The notes: generated from the letters alone by a model not told the origin. Positions 26,142 to 34,059 are shown, numbered from the stretch's first letter. The stretch is DNA of 47,688 nucleotides from an uncultured Eubacteriales bacterium (GCA_900316205.1 ONBX01000013.1:1-47688), one strand, 5' to 3'. Program-made: numbers and translations.

Positions 26142-27854
26142 ATGGAAAACAAGCAAAATCCCAATAATCTGGTCCTGGAAGACCGTTATGAATTGCTGGA
26201 GATCATCGGCGAAGGCGGCATGGCCGTGGTCTACAAGGCCCTGGACCGCCGTCTGAACCGTTTTGTTGCGGTGAAGGTCATGCGTCCGGAGATGGCGCAG
26301 CAGGAAGAATTCCGGCAGCGCTTCTTTGCCGAGTCTCAAGCTGTCGCCATGCTCTCCAGTCCCAATATCGTCGCCGTATACGATGTGAGCCACAGCACCG
26401 ATATCGAATACATAGTCATGGAACTTGTAGACGGTATCACGTTGAAGCAGTATATGCAGCGCAAAGGACCCATCCCATGGCGGGAGGCCGTGTACTTTGC
26501 CAAGCAGATTGCCCGGGCCCTGGCACATGCCCATGAAAAGGGCGTGATCCATCGGGACATCAAGCCCCAAAACATGCTCCTCCTGCGGGACGGGACCCTG
26601 AAAGTGGGTGATTTCGGCATCGCAGCGCTGGAAAATGAACTGCGGGACGAGAGCGGCACCGCCATCGGCTCCATCCACTATATCGCGCCGGAGCAGATCC
26701 GGGGCGAGAATCCGGATGCCCGCAGTGATCTCTACTCGCTGGGCGTTGTCCTTTACGAGATGCTTACCGGACAGAAGCCCTATACCGGCGATACCCTGGG
26801 CGAGATCGCGGTCAAGCATATGAACACCGAGCCCACGCCGCCTACCAAGCTCGTGCCGGAGATTCCGCCGGAGCTGGAGCACATCACCCTAAAGGCCATG
26901 AAGGCCAACCTCTTTGAGCGCTACCAGAGCGCTGAGGAGTTGATCCGGGATCTGGACCGCTTTGCCCTCACCCAGACCCAGCAGGAGGATGAGGCCGAAG
27001 CGGAATCCCTGGAGGCTCCCTCCGTTGCCCCTGTGCGCTCTATCAGTGAGATGTCCAAGGAAAAGTACCGTCGCCGTCGTCGGAGATCTGCCAGAGTCAG
27101 CTTCCTGTCCGGCGCCTTCGGCGTCCTCCTCGTGATCCTGGCACTTTTTGTCTTTCTGCTTCAGTTTTTCCTGAAGGACTACTTTCCCGATAAAGGCACC
27201 GAGGATCGCGCCTCCGGGCACATGATGATGCCGAATCTGCAGGGCATCTCTGTGGATTCCATCCTGAAAAACCCGGAAAACTCCGTCTTCAATTTTGAGA
27301 TCATCTATCTCAACTCCAGCGGTACCGGGGAGTACAATCCATCGGACTACACCGTGGAGCGGCAGGATCCCGGCGCCGGGACCCGCATCAGCCTGAAAAA
27401 GGGCGGTACCCCGGTGCGTCTCTATGTAAGCACCGGCGTCGTCCAGGTCCCTGATGTCTATAATCTGGATTACCGGGAAGCAACCGCAATTCTCCGCGTC
27501 TCCGGCTATTATGTGGAGATCGTGGATGAGATCTCGGAGACCTTTGCCCGCAACGCGGTTATGAGCATGTACCCCGAAGCCGGGACATCCCTGGAAAAGG
27601 GCTCTGTCGTGTATCTCACCGTCAGCGCCGGCGCCGAGGTCGTTCAGGTATCGGTCCCGAATCTGGTGGGACTCTCAGAGCTTGCCGCCATCGAGAAGAT
27701 CGAAAGCAGCGAGCTCAGCTACGGCGGATCGGAATATGTGAACAGCGATCTGCCCTCGGGTACGGTCATCGGGCAGAGCGAGGAGAATTATAATCTGGTT
27801 CCTGCCCATGCCAAAATCATTCTGCGAGTGTCCCTGGGACCGGAGGAAGGATGA
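26142..27854 (+). CDS. pknB: PASTA-domain Ser/Thr protein kinase
   Basis: A 570-residue membrane kinase of the PrkC/PknB/Stk1 type. The cytoplasmic kinase domain has the Gly loop GEGGMAVVYK (about 24-33), the VAVKVM lysine, the HRDIKPQN catalytic loop (about 136-143) and DFGIA. A basic juxtamembrane stretch precedes a single membrane helix (about 319-343). Outside the cell there are three PASTA domains (about 365-430, 431-500, 501-570), which in relatives sense muropeptides or lipid II. In Bacillus this kinase controls germination and wall metabolism. It overlaps rsgA by 4 bases. Confidence 0.96.
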   Translation: MENKQNPNNLVLEDRYELLEIIGEGGMAVVYKALDRRLNRFVAVKVMRPEMAQQEEFRQRFFAESQAVAMLSSPNIVAVYDVSHSTDIEYIVMELVDGITLKQYMQRKGPIPWREAVYFAKQIARALAHAHEKGVIHRDIKPQNMLLLRDGTLKVGDFGIAALENELRDESGTAIGSIHYIAPEQIRGENPDARSDLYSLGVVLYEMLTGQKPYTGDTLGEIAVKHMNTEPTPPTKLVPEIPPELEHITLKAMKANLFERYQSAEELIRDLDRFALTQTQQEDEAEAESLEAPSVAPVRSISEMSKEKYRRRRRRSARVSFLSGAFGVLLVILALFVFLLQFFLKDYFPDKGTEDRASGHMMMPNLQGISVDSILKNPENSVFNFEIIYLNSSGTGEYNPSDYTVERQDPGAGTRISLKKGGTPVRLYVSTGVVQVPDVYNLDYREATAILRVSGYYVEIVDEISETFARNAVMSMYPEAGTSLEKGSVVYLTVSAGAEVVQVSVPNLVGLSELAAIEKIESSELSYGGSEYVNSDLPSGTVIGQSEENYNLVPAHAKIILRVSLGPEEG

Positions 27855-28744
27855 CGGAAGGAATCATCATCAAAGCCCTCAGCGGCTTCTATACGGTGAG
27901 GACCCCTGAGGGAGATCTTACCTGCAAGGCGAGAGGAAAGTTTCGTCTGGACGGCACCTCCCCCCTTGTGGGGGACAAGGTGACCTGCATCCGGGAGAAA
28001 GACGGAAGCGGACGCATCGAGCATGTCCACCCACGCCGCAACTGGTTCATTCGTCCCGCCGTGGCGAACATCGATGCGCTGGTGTTCGTCGCTGCAAACT
28101 TCAATCCCGTGACTGATCCCTTCCTCATCGACAGGGTCTCCGTGATCGCCGCCGAGGCGGACTGTGAGCTGATCCTCTGCGTCAATAAGACGGATCTGGA
28201 TCAGGGAACGCAGCTGCGCCGGGACTTCACCCGAGCCGGGTTTTCCGTGTACGCCACCAGCGCTGAGACCGGAGAAGGAATCGAGACGCTGCGGGAAGCG
28301 CTGCGGGGCAAGATCTGCGCGTTTACCGGCAACTCCGGCGTTGGAAAAACCAGCCTGCTGAATCGCCTGATCCCCGGCGCTGCGCTGCCCACTGCCGAAG
28401 TCAGCGAAAAGCTGGGCCGCGGCAAGCACACCACCCGCCATGTGGAGCTCTTCCGTCTGGGAGAAAACAGTTACGTTGCCGATACTCCTGGCTTCGCGTC
28501 CTTTGAGATCGAGATGATGAAGCCCATCGCCAAGGAGAACCTGCAGTTTGATTTTCCCGATTTTGCCGATTACATCGGCAAATGCCGCTTTCCGGACTGC
28601 AGCCATCGCAAAGAACCCGGCTGTGCGCTGCGGGAAGCCGTGGAAGCCGGTGCCCTGGTAGAAGGCCGCTATCACTCCTACCTTCGTCTCTATGAACAAA
28701 GCGCCCAGTTCAAGGACTGGGAGTTGAAAGAAAAAAGTACATAA
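27851..28744 (+). CDS. rsgA: Ribosome small subunit-dependent GTPase A
   Basis: A 297-residue circularly permuted GTPase that helps late 30S maturation. An N-terminal OB-fold comes first. The GTPase motifs follow in permuted order: NKTD (about 115-118), GNSGVGKTSLLN (about 160-171), a switch region and DTPGF. A C-terminal zinc motif CRFPDCSHRKEPGC (about 242-255) closes the protein. In Bacillus rpe and thiN follow; here neither is present and the sporulation block begins. Confidence 0.96.
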   Translation: MTEGIIIKALSGFYTVRTPEGDLTCKARGKFRLDGTSPLVGDKVTCIREKDGSGRIEHVHPRRNWFIRPAVANIDALVFVAANFNPVTDPFLIDRVSVIAAEADCELILCVNKTDLDQGTQLRRDFTRAGFSVYATSAETGEGIETLREALRGKICAFTGNSGVGKTSLLNRLIPGAALPTAEVSEKLGRGKHTTRHVELFRLGENSYVADTPGFASFEIEMMKPIAKENLQFDFPDFADYIGKCRFPDCSHRKEPGCALREAVEAGALVEGRYHSYLRLYEQSAQFKDWELKEKST

Positions 28745-28801
28745 AGCAACCGCCCTCCGCATATCGTGTATGGAAATACCGAGTGCGGGGGGCGGTTTGC
28801 T
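28745..28801 (+). terminator. Long hairpin directly after rsgA
   Basis: Left arm AGCAACCGCCCTCCGCA (28745-28761) pairs with the right arm at 28784-28801 (TGCGG, then GGGCGG, then TTTGCT) with one bulge and one mismatch. It starts one base after the rsgA stop and ends one base before the GTG of the next small gene. It has no clear T-run, and the right arm contains that gene's only Shine-Dalgarno-like sequence. Confidence 0.6.
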
Positions 28802-28957
28802 GTGCGAAGAGGACGCTGCGGTCTTTGGGGTTTAGCCGCGATCGGCCTGGGGCTGATCATTCTGCTGGCCCTGATCCTTCCGTCGGAATTCTGGTGGTTC
28901 TTCCTGGCTGCCGGTCTGATCGGACTGGGGGTCTGGTGCCTGCGCTGCTGCTGGTAG
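28802..28957 (+). CDS. Small membrane protein, 51 residues
   Basis: A very small hydrophobic protein between rsgA and spoVM. It has a basic, Cys-containing start (MRRGRCGLWGL) and two closely spaced hydrophobic segments (about 11-24 and 29-43) around a SEFWWFF turn. The tail reads CLRCCW. GTG at 28802 is chosen because a GGCGG-type Shine-Dalgarno lies 6 bases upstream. An upstream in-frame GTG (28766) would lie in the hairpin loop. The family is not recognised. Its place beside spoVM and the SPOCS gene makes a sporulation role plausible but unproven. Confidence 0.55.
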   Translation: MRRGRCGLWGLAAIGLGLIILLALILPSEFWWFFLAAGLIGLGVWCLRCCW

Positions 28958-28987
28958 GAAACACGGATCTTGGGAAAGGAATAAGGG

Positions 28988-29065
28988 ATGCGAGTATATG
29001 TATTTCGCCTGCCGCGTTTTTTGTCGGCGCTCCTGCTCTGGCTGCGCGGCGGTACAGGAGATTGA
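28988..29065 (+). CDS. spoVM: Stage V sporulation protein M
   Basis: A 25-residue peptide beginning MRVYVFRLPRFL. This matches the SpoVM pattern M-(K/R)-x-Y-x-x-(K/R)-L-P-(K/R)-F-L, including the key Pro9. SpoVM is an amphipathic helix that recognises the convex forespore membrane and anchors SpoIVA there to start the spore coat. AAAGGA lies 7 bases upstream. Its place, downstream of prpC-pknB-rsgA, is the same as in Bacillus. Its C-terminal half (more hydrophobic, ending GGTGD) diverges from Bacillus. The gene is below usual length cut-offs and easily missed. spoIVA is at 38066 in this window. Confidence 0.88.
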   Translation: MRVYVFRLPRFLSALLLWLRGGTGD

Positions 29066-29089
29066 TCATCACTGAAAAAGGAGAGTTCC

Positions 29090-30574
29090 ATGGAAATCAA
29101 GCTGCTGCAGAAAGAATCACCCGTGTGGGTCGCGGGTGATCCCATCCATCAACAGGTATCGTTTCACGCCGAGGCGGTAGTTCCCGATACCGCGGAGGAC
29201 GTACAGGAAATCGTCTGGACCCGCGGAGGTCTGCTTCTCAAGGGCAAGGAACCGGGTCTTCACGCCGCAAGTGTCACCGGAGAAGCCTGGGCAAGCGTTC
29301 TGTATCTGACCGAAAACGGGCAACTGGAAAGAATCCGACTGCGTAAGGAATTCGAGATCGCCTTCGAGGCGGAGACCTCCGACCCGGACGCACTGCCTCA
29401 CCTTGCCTGGTATCTCAGCGGTCTTCAGGGGAAGCTTCTGAATCCCAGAAAGCTCAGTGTAAGTTTTGAAGTCCAGGCCACGCTACGCAGCTTTCAGCGC
29501 GGGAGCATGCTCACGGAAACCGCGCTCCCGGAAGGGGAGTGGAGAGGCCTCCATGTGTTGAAAGAACAGACAAGCGCGCTGGCTCTCACCGCCGTATCCG
29601 AAAAGCAATTCACCTTGCGGGAGCAGCTGCCTTTTTCCGCGGATCAGATTGCCTTGTCGCAAATCGACGCAGAGGAACTGAACTTTGCACTGCAGGGTAC
29701 CGAACAGGTCGGAAGCCGCTGCATTGTAAAGGGAGAACTGCAGCTGCAGCTTCTGGGAAGAGACGACTCGAAGCTTCCGGCCAAGGCGGCGTTTCGCGTT
29801 CCGTTTTCCCAGCTTCTGGATATCACGGAGGACGCTCTGGATCAAAGCAGCATACGGATCGAACCCAATTCCGTATACCTGGACTGGACGGAAGGATCCG
29901 GCGGCGAGCGCAGTCTGGATCTTGAAGTGCATGCCCTGCTGCAATTCAGCTCCTTTACCCGACGGGATGTCATTACGATCCGGGACGCCTACAGCACCGC
30001 CATGCCCTTGTCAGCGGAGCAGTGTGATCTTGCGCTGCTTCGCTCTGCAGAGGCACGTACGTGCGTTCTCAGCGCAGATGCCTCTGTGCCGATGCCGGAT
30101 GATCTGCAGGAGCTTCTTGCCGCAGAGGCGAAAACAGGACCCCTGGAGAGAAAAGAGGAGATTGCCAGAATACCGCTCTATCTGGACGTCCTTTATCGCA
30201 GCAGCGACGGAAGTCTTGCCGCCGCCAGGCGAAGCGCGAAGCTTGACGTCACGGATATTCCTGCAGATGCAGTGATACTTTCGCAGCGCATGTCTTCATT
30301 CTCAGCATCACAAGAGGGTGCTGAGATCCGGTTTTCCGGGGCAGCAGAGATCCGGTGGGAGCGGACGGAAACGGAAAAGATCTCCACCCTCTCGCTTCTT
30401 CGCCTGGACGAAGAGCAGGCGTGGAGCAGAACGGAAAGCCCCAGCGTCTATCTTGTCCGCAGGGGAGGGGAGAGTCTCTGGAATCTGGCAAGAGAATACC
30501 GCTCCAGTGAGGAGCTCATCCGGTCCTGCAACGCGGAGGACGCAAAACTGCTTCTGATCCCCGCGGAAACATAA
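29090..30574 (+). CDS. SPOCS (DUF3794) and LysM protein
   Basis: A 494-residue protein of the Clostridia SPOCS/LysM type, related to spore coat proteins. It has beta-rich DUF3794-like domains (roughly 30-150 and 160-290), then an extended linker region. A C-terminal LysM-like segment follows (YLVRRGGESLWNLAREY, then a hydrophobic LLLIPA end, about 452-492). There is no signal peptide, which fits a mother-cell protein placed on the forespore surface. A GGAGAG Shine-Dalgarno precedes the ATG, and spoVM ends 24 bases upstream, so the two are probably one sporulation operon. Confidence 0.85.
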   Translation: MEIKLLQKESPVWVAGDPIHQQVSFHAEAVVPDTAEDVQEIVWTRGGLLLKGKEPGLHAASVTGEAWASVLYLTENGQLERIRLRKEFEIAFEAETSDPDALPHLAWYLSGLQGKLLNPRKLSVSFEVQATLRSFQRGSMLTETALPEGEWRGLHVLKEQTSALALTAVSEKQFTLREQLPFSADQIALSQIDAEELNFALQGTEQVGSRCIVKGELQLQLLGRDDSKLPAKAAFRVPFSQLLDITEDALDQSSIRIEPNSVYLDWTEGSGGERSLDLEVHALLQFSSFTRRDVITIRDAYSTAMPLSAEQCDLALLRSAEARTCVLSADASVPMPDDLQELLAAEAKTGPLERKEEIARIPLYLDVLYRSSDGSLAAARRSAKLDVTDIPADAVILSQRMSSFSASQEGAEIRFSGAAEIRWERTETEKISTLSLLRLDEEQAWSRTESPSVYLVRRGGESLWNLAREYRSSEELIRSCNAEDAKLLLIPAET

Positions 30575-30625
30575 AAGGCTTTCTTGCCTTCGTCCCTCAA
30601 AAAACCAAAAACTCAAACGAAATAC

Positions 30626-30684
30626 TTGTCATCAGCCTCCTCTTGTGTTAAAATGACTGATGTTGAATTTTAGCACAAGAGGAG
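30626..30684 (+). promoter_or_regulatory. yebC promoter with overlapping 18-bp inverted repeat
   Basis: TTGTCA (30626-30631) and TAAAAT (30649-30654) are spaced by 17 bp. An inverted repeat with 17 of 18 paired positions (30637-30654 with 30667-30684) spans the -10 element, and its right arm contains the yebC Shine-Dalgarno (GAGGAG). It could be an operator, or an RNA hairpin in transcripts that come from upstream. Confidence 0.65.
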
Positions 30685-30693
30685 CTGTTTTAT

Positions 30694-31434
30694 ATGTCCG
30701 GACATTCTAAGTGGCACAACATACAGAAAACCAAGGGCGCCGCAGACGCCAAACGCGCTCAGGCCTTTACCAAGATCGCCCGTGAGATGATCGTGGCTGT
30801 CAAGGAAGGCGGCGGCGGAGATCCCCGCTCCAATTCCAAGCTGGCTGCCGTCATCGCCAAGGCCAAGGCCGCCAATATGCCCAACGACAACATCAAGCGC
30901 ACCATTGATAAAGCGCTGGGTGCCGGCAACACCGAGAACTACGAAAAGATCGTCTACGAAGGCTATGGACCCAAGGGGATTGCCGTCATTGTCGAGACCA
31001 TGACCGACAATCGCAACCGCACCGCCGGTGAGATGCGTCATTATTTCGACAAGTACGGCGGAAACATGGGCGCCGCCAACTGCGTCAGCTGGTCCTTCGA
31101 CCGCAAGGGCGTCATTGTTATTGATAACGAAGATGAAGAGCTGGATGAGGATACCGTTATGATGGACGCTCTGGAAGCCGGCGCCGATGATTTTGAGGCC
31201 GAAGGCGAGACCATGACCGTCTATACCGGTGAAGATGACGTTGCCGCTGTCTCCGAGGCGCTGACCGAAAAGGGCTACAAGCTGCTGGAGGCCCAGGTGG
31301 AAATGCTGCCCCAGAACGGCTACATCAAGCTCACCGATGAGGACGATATCAAGAACATGCAGAAGATGCTGGACATGTTCGAGGATAACGACGACGTGCA
31401 GAACGTCTGGCACAACTGGGAAGACGCGGAGTGA
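30694..31434 (+). CDS. yebC: YebC/PmpR family protein
   Basis: A 246-residue protein of the YebC family, known as a transcription regulator in some bacteria and recently as a translation factor easing ribosome stalling at proline-rich sequences. It begins MSGHSKWHNIQKTKGAADAK, the family signature, and has the NIKRTIDKALG and YEGYGPKGIAVIVE segments. The middle and C-terminal domains are strongly acidic. It usually precedes ruvC; here two small genes intervene. Confidence 0.95.
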   Translation: MSGHSKWHNIQKTKGAADAKRAQAFTKIAREMIVAVKEGGGGDPRSNSKLAAVIAKAKAANMPNDNIKRTIDKALGAGNTENYEKIVYEGYGPKGIAVIVETMTDNRNRTAGEMRHYFDKYGGNMGAANCVSWSFDRKGVIVIDNEDEELDEDTVMMDALEAGADDFEAEGETMTVYTGEDDVAAVSEALTEKGYKLLEAQVEMLPQNGYIKLTDEDDIKNMQKMLDMFEDNDDVQNVWHNWEDAE

Positions 31435-31536
31435 TGGCTTTTCGTTCTGAAAATCCATCGGATTGATTTTCCTTAGGGCTGACTCCGAGACAACAGATCG
31501 GTCACTTTGCCAATCATTCCATCAAACCTGTCTATT

Positions 31537-31578
31537 GAAACCCCTCCCGCTGTACATAACAGCAGGAGGGGTTTCCCA
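31537..31578 (+). terminator. Terminator after yebC
   Basis: GAAACCCCTCC and GGAGGGGTTTC form the outer stem, with an inner GCTGT/ACAGC. It lies about 100 bases past the yebC stop. A smaller hairpin, GAAAATC/GATTTTC, is at 31449-31471. Confidence 0.75.
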
Positions 31579-31647
31579 TGGAAAAAGTATACTCTTTTTG
31601 ATAAAAGCGCTTGACTTCCTACCCTGCGCTATGATTGAATGATAATA

Positions 31648-31673
31648 GACTATATCGCTAAATTGCGATAGTC
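31648..31673. promoter_or_regulatory. Palindrome upstream of the small lipoprotein
   Basis: TATCGC-N6-GCGATA (31653-31670) is a perfect inverted repeat inside a longer imperfect one (GACTAT...ATAGTC). It lies 20 bases before the lipoprotein gene and downstream of a TTGACT (31611). It looks like an operator; the regulator is unknown. Confidence 0.5.
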
Positions 31674-31692
31674 ATTTACAGCAGATACGGAT

Positions 31693-32103
31693 ATGGAAGC
31701 GTTCAATCGAAAGGAGGATCAAGATGAAAAATGGATCGCACTTGCACTTGCGCTTACTCTTGTACTGGGTCTTGCCGCCTGCGGCGGCAGCGCAGAGGCG
31801 GATCCCAACGCAGGGCTCTATGAGGCGGAATCTGCCCAGATGTACGGTCTCAGCATTCAGATTTCCGATGTCTTTGAGGACGGCTTCTCTCTGGAGCTGA
31901 AAAACGGCGGAAAGGCCGTGTTCCATTATGAAGGCAAAGACTATAACCTGAAATGGACCCTGGACGGCGACGTTTTCCACGCGGAGGGAGGCGGAGCTGC
32001 GCTGGACGGAACCTTGTCCGAGGGCGTCATGCAGCTGCAGAATGTTCTGGACGGCGGAATGGAGATCACCCTTGTATGCAGGGAACTTGCACCGAAGGGC
32101 TGA
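31693..32103 (+). CDS. Small lipoprotein with start codon out of frame
   Basis: A predicted 136-residue frame. Residues from about 13 on (KWIALALALTLVLGLAACGG) form a textbook lipoprotein signal with Cys at about 30, followed by a mature domain of about 106 residues rich in beta strands and acidic residues. The start is the problem. The well-spaced AAGGAGG (31721-31727) and ATG (31734) lie in another frame, separated from the lipoprotein frame by a single base in the A5 run at 31737-31741. With six A's the protein would start MKKWIALAL. The in-frame ATG at 31693 gives an acidic, unlikely N-terminus and lacks a Shine-Dalgarno. It may be a sequencing error, a frameshifted gene or a phase-variable start. 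The family is not recognised. Confidence 0.6.
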   Translation: MEAFNRKEDQDEKWIALALALTLVLGLAACGGSAEADPNAGLYEAESAQMYGLSIQISDVFEDGFSLELKNGGKAVFHYEGKDYNLKWTLDGDVFHAEGGGAALDGTLSEGVMQLQNVLDGGMEITLVCRELAPKG

Positions 32104-32182
32104 GCCCAACCGTTTTCCGATACGTTTCTCCGGGAAAGTCATCTGCCGAAAAACAGGATGACAATTCCGTTGCTTTGGTGTA

Positions 32183-32217
32183 TAAAAGGACGTGAGCGAA
32201 AACTCACGTCCTTTTAT
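32183..32217 (+). terminator. Terminator after the small lipoprotein
   Basis: AAAAGGACGTGAG and CTCACGTCCTTTT pair around CGAAAA. It lies upstream of the vanZ-like TTG start and shows that the longer frame beginning at 32158 is not the real start. Confidence 0.9.
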
Positions 32218-32271
32218 CGTCCTGTGAGAAGCGAGGAAGGAAGCTATGCGCGAAGAGAGGAGGGCAGCGGA

Positions 32272-32766
32272 TTGAAACAATGGCTTCGGGATCATGCGAT
32301 CGGGCTGACGCTGCTGCTGGTCCTATCACTGATGCTCATGATCTTTTGCTTTTCTGCCCAACCGGCTGAAGAGTCCGATGAGACCAGCGGCTTTTTTGTC
32401 TCTCTGATCCTGAAGTTTCTGTTTCCGGATTTTGAGTCTCTGGATCCGGATGCAAAAGCAGCGCTTGTGCAAACCGCTTCTTTCTTCGTTCGAAAAGCGG
32501 CACACTTTACAGAATACACCTTGCTCGGTTTTGCCCTGATGCTGCATGCTGCGGCGCTGCGGGAAAAGAAAGGACTTCGATTTCCCGGCACAACAGCTTT
32601 TATCATCGGCAGCCTATATGCCGTGTCCGATGAGCTTCACCAGATTTTTGTTCCCGGCCGCAGTGGGGAAGGGAAGGACGTCCTGCTGGACAGCGCAGGA
32701 GTCCTGTTGGGGGTGCTGCTTCTGCACTTGCTCCTGCATTTGCGGAAGAAGCGGCGTCTGCCCTGA
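32272..32766 (+). CDS. VanZ-like family membrane protein
   Basis: A 164-residue VanZ-like protein with four hydrophobic helices. The family motifs are FSAQPAEESDETSG after the first helix (about 26-39), FVRKAAHFTEYTLLGF (about 75-90) and DELHQIFVPGRSGEGKDVLLD (in the third loop, about 121-141). VanZ proteins can raise resistance to some glycopeptides or lipopeptides, but most chromosomal homologues have no defined role. The start is TTG, since AGGAGGG lies 8 bases upstream and a terminator lies further upstream. Confidence 0.87.
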   Translation: MKQWLRDHAIGLTLLLVLSLMLMIFCFSAQPAEESDETSGFFVSLILKFLFPDFESLDPDAKAALVQTASFFVRKAAHFTEYTLLGFALMLHAAALREKKGLRFPGTTAFIIGSLYAVSDELHQIFVPGRSGEGKDVLLDSAGVLLGVLLLHLLLHLRKKRRLP

Positions 32767-32781
32767 TATTCTTGTTATAAT

Positions 32782-32864
32782 GCAAAAGAGATGCGGATGT
32801 GATTCCTCGTCTCTTTTGCGTATATACCCCCTGCGTTCGGCAACATACCAAGTGGGGGTATATT
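32782..32864 (+). terminator. Two hairpins between vanZ-like gene and ruvC
   Basis: GCAAAAGAGA/TCTCTTTTGC (32782-32819), then ATATACCCCC/GGGGGTATAT (32822-32863). The first could end the vanZ-like transcript although its T-run lies within the stem. The second is a strong separate stem of unknown use. Confidence 0.5.
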
Positions 32865-32906
32865 CCCTCGAACGGATCCCCCATTCTGTCTTTTCCGAAA
32901 GGAAGC

Positions 32907-32935
32907 TTGCGCGCGCCGCGTGACTATGGTAAAAT
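32907..32935 (+). promoter_or_regulatory. Sigma-A promoter for ruvCAB
   Basis: TTGCGC and TAAAAT are spaced by 17 bp, placing the start about 12 bases before the ruvC ATG. No LexA-type box was recognised around it. Confidence 0.55.
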
Positions 32936-32953
32936 AGCTTTGGAGTTGATTTT

Positions 32954-33466
32954 ATGCGCATTTTGGGTATCGATCCCGGCGTTGCCACCATCGGCTTCGG
33001 CGTGGTGGATACGGACCGGAATCGACAGGCTCTTGTCAAATGCGGGGTGATCACCACGCCCGCACATACCCAGCTTTCCAGCCGCCTGGAACAGATCTTC
33101 CGGGACATGGCGGACCTGCTGGACATTTTCAAGCCGGATGCCGTCAGCATTGAGGAGCTGTTTTTCAATACCAATATCACCACCGGCATTGCCGTGGCAC
33201 ACGCAAGGGGCGTGATCCTGCTGGCCTGCCGGCTGGCCGGTGTTGCGATCTATGAATATACGCCCCTGCAGGTCAAACAGTCTGTGGTGGGCTACGGCCG
33301 CGCGGAAAAGAAGCAGGTCATGGACATGGTCAAGCGCCTCTGCAATCTTCCTGCGCCCCCAAAACCGGATGACGCGGCTGACGCTGTCGCTCTTGCGCTC
33401 TGTCACGCGCGCAGCTCCACCAGTTTATTGAATCGGGGAGGCAACAACGAATGTTCTACCACATAG
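32954..33466 (+). CDS. ruvC: Holliday junction resolvase RuvC
   Basis: A 170-residue endonuclease cutting Holliday junctions. Acidic catalytic residues sit in RILGIDPGVATIG (Asp7), SIEELFFNTN (about 66-75) and the C-terminal KPDDAADAVALAL (about 139-151). Its length is normal. GGAG precedes the ATG. It overlaps ruvA by 16 bases. Confidence 0.97.
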   Translation: MRILGIDPGVATIGFGVVDTDRNRQALVKCGVITTPAHTQLSSRLEQIFRDMADLLDIFKPDAVSIEELFFNTNITTGIAVAHARGVILLACRLAGVAIYEYTPLQVKQSVVGYGRAEKKQVMDMVKRLCNLPAPPKPDDAADAVALALCHARSSTSLLNRGGNNECSTT

Positions 33467-34059
33467 AAGGCATTGTGTCTGAGCTGGGCCAAAACCTGGC
33501 CGTGCTGGACTGCGGCGGTCTGGGCTTTGCCCTGAACGTCACGGCCAATACCCTGAGCCGGCTGAAAAACGGGGATAAAGTCAAGCTTTATGTTACGGAA
33601 AGCATCGGGGAGACAAATTTCGACCTCTTCGGCTTTTATGACAAGGGGGAGAAGCGCTGCTTCGAAATGCTCATTGCCGTCTCCGGTATCGGCCCCAAGG
33701 CCGCCCTTTCCATTCTAAGCTACAACAGCCCCGAAAGCCTCGCTCTGGCCATTCTGAACGATGACGTCAAAGCCCTGACCGTGGCCCCCGGCATCGGCAA
33801 AAAGATCGCACAGCGGGTCATTCTGGAGCTCAAGGACAAAATCGGTAAGGAACTTCAGAGTACCGACTGGTCCATGCCGGCTGTCAGCGCTCCCTCCGCC
33901 CAGGCAGGGGAAAACCGCGCCCTGAACGATGCCATTGCCGGTCTTGCCGTTTTGGGATATTCCAGCGCGGAACTGGGCCCGGTGCTGAAGAGCATGGACC
34001 TCACAGGCCTCGACGCCCAGGCCATCATCAAAGCCGTGCTGAAGCAAATGGTCAAGTAA
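33451..34059 (+). CDS. ruvA: Holliday junction branch migration protein RuvA
   Basis: A 202-residue junction-binding subunit that targets RuvB to four-way DNA. The N-terminal OB domain begins MFYHIEGIVSELGQN. The two helix-hairpin-helix motifs are at LIAVSGIGPKAALSIL and LTVAPGIGKKIAQRV. The C-terminal domain III binds RuvB. It starts inside ruvC after GGGAGG. Confidence 0.97.
   Translation: MFYHIEGIVSELGQNLAVLDCGGLGFALNVTANTLSRLKNGDKVKLYVTESIGETNFDLFGFYDKGEKRCFEMLIAVSGIGPKAALSILSYNSPESLALAILNDDVKALTVAPGIGKKIAQRVILELKDKIGKELQSTDWSMPAVSAPSAQAGENRALNDAIAGLAVLGYSSAELGPVLKSMDLTGLDAQAIIKAVLKQMVK

Noticed and set aside
28750-28775. CATA-type element resembling a mother-cell sigma -10 upstream of the small membrane protein
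   Set aside because: It lies in the loop of the rsgA hairpin and no convincing -35 partner at the right spacing could be picked out.
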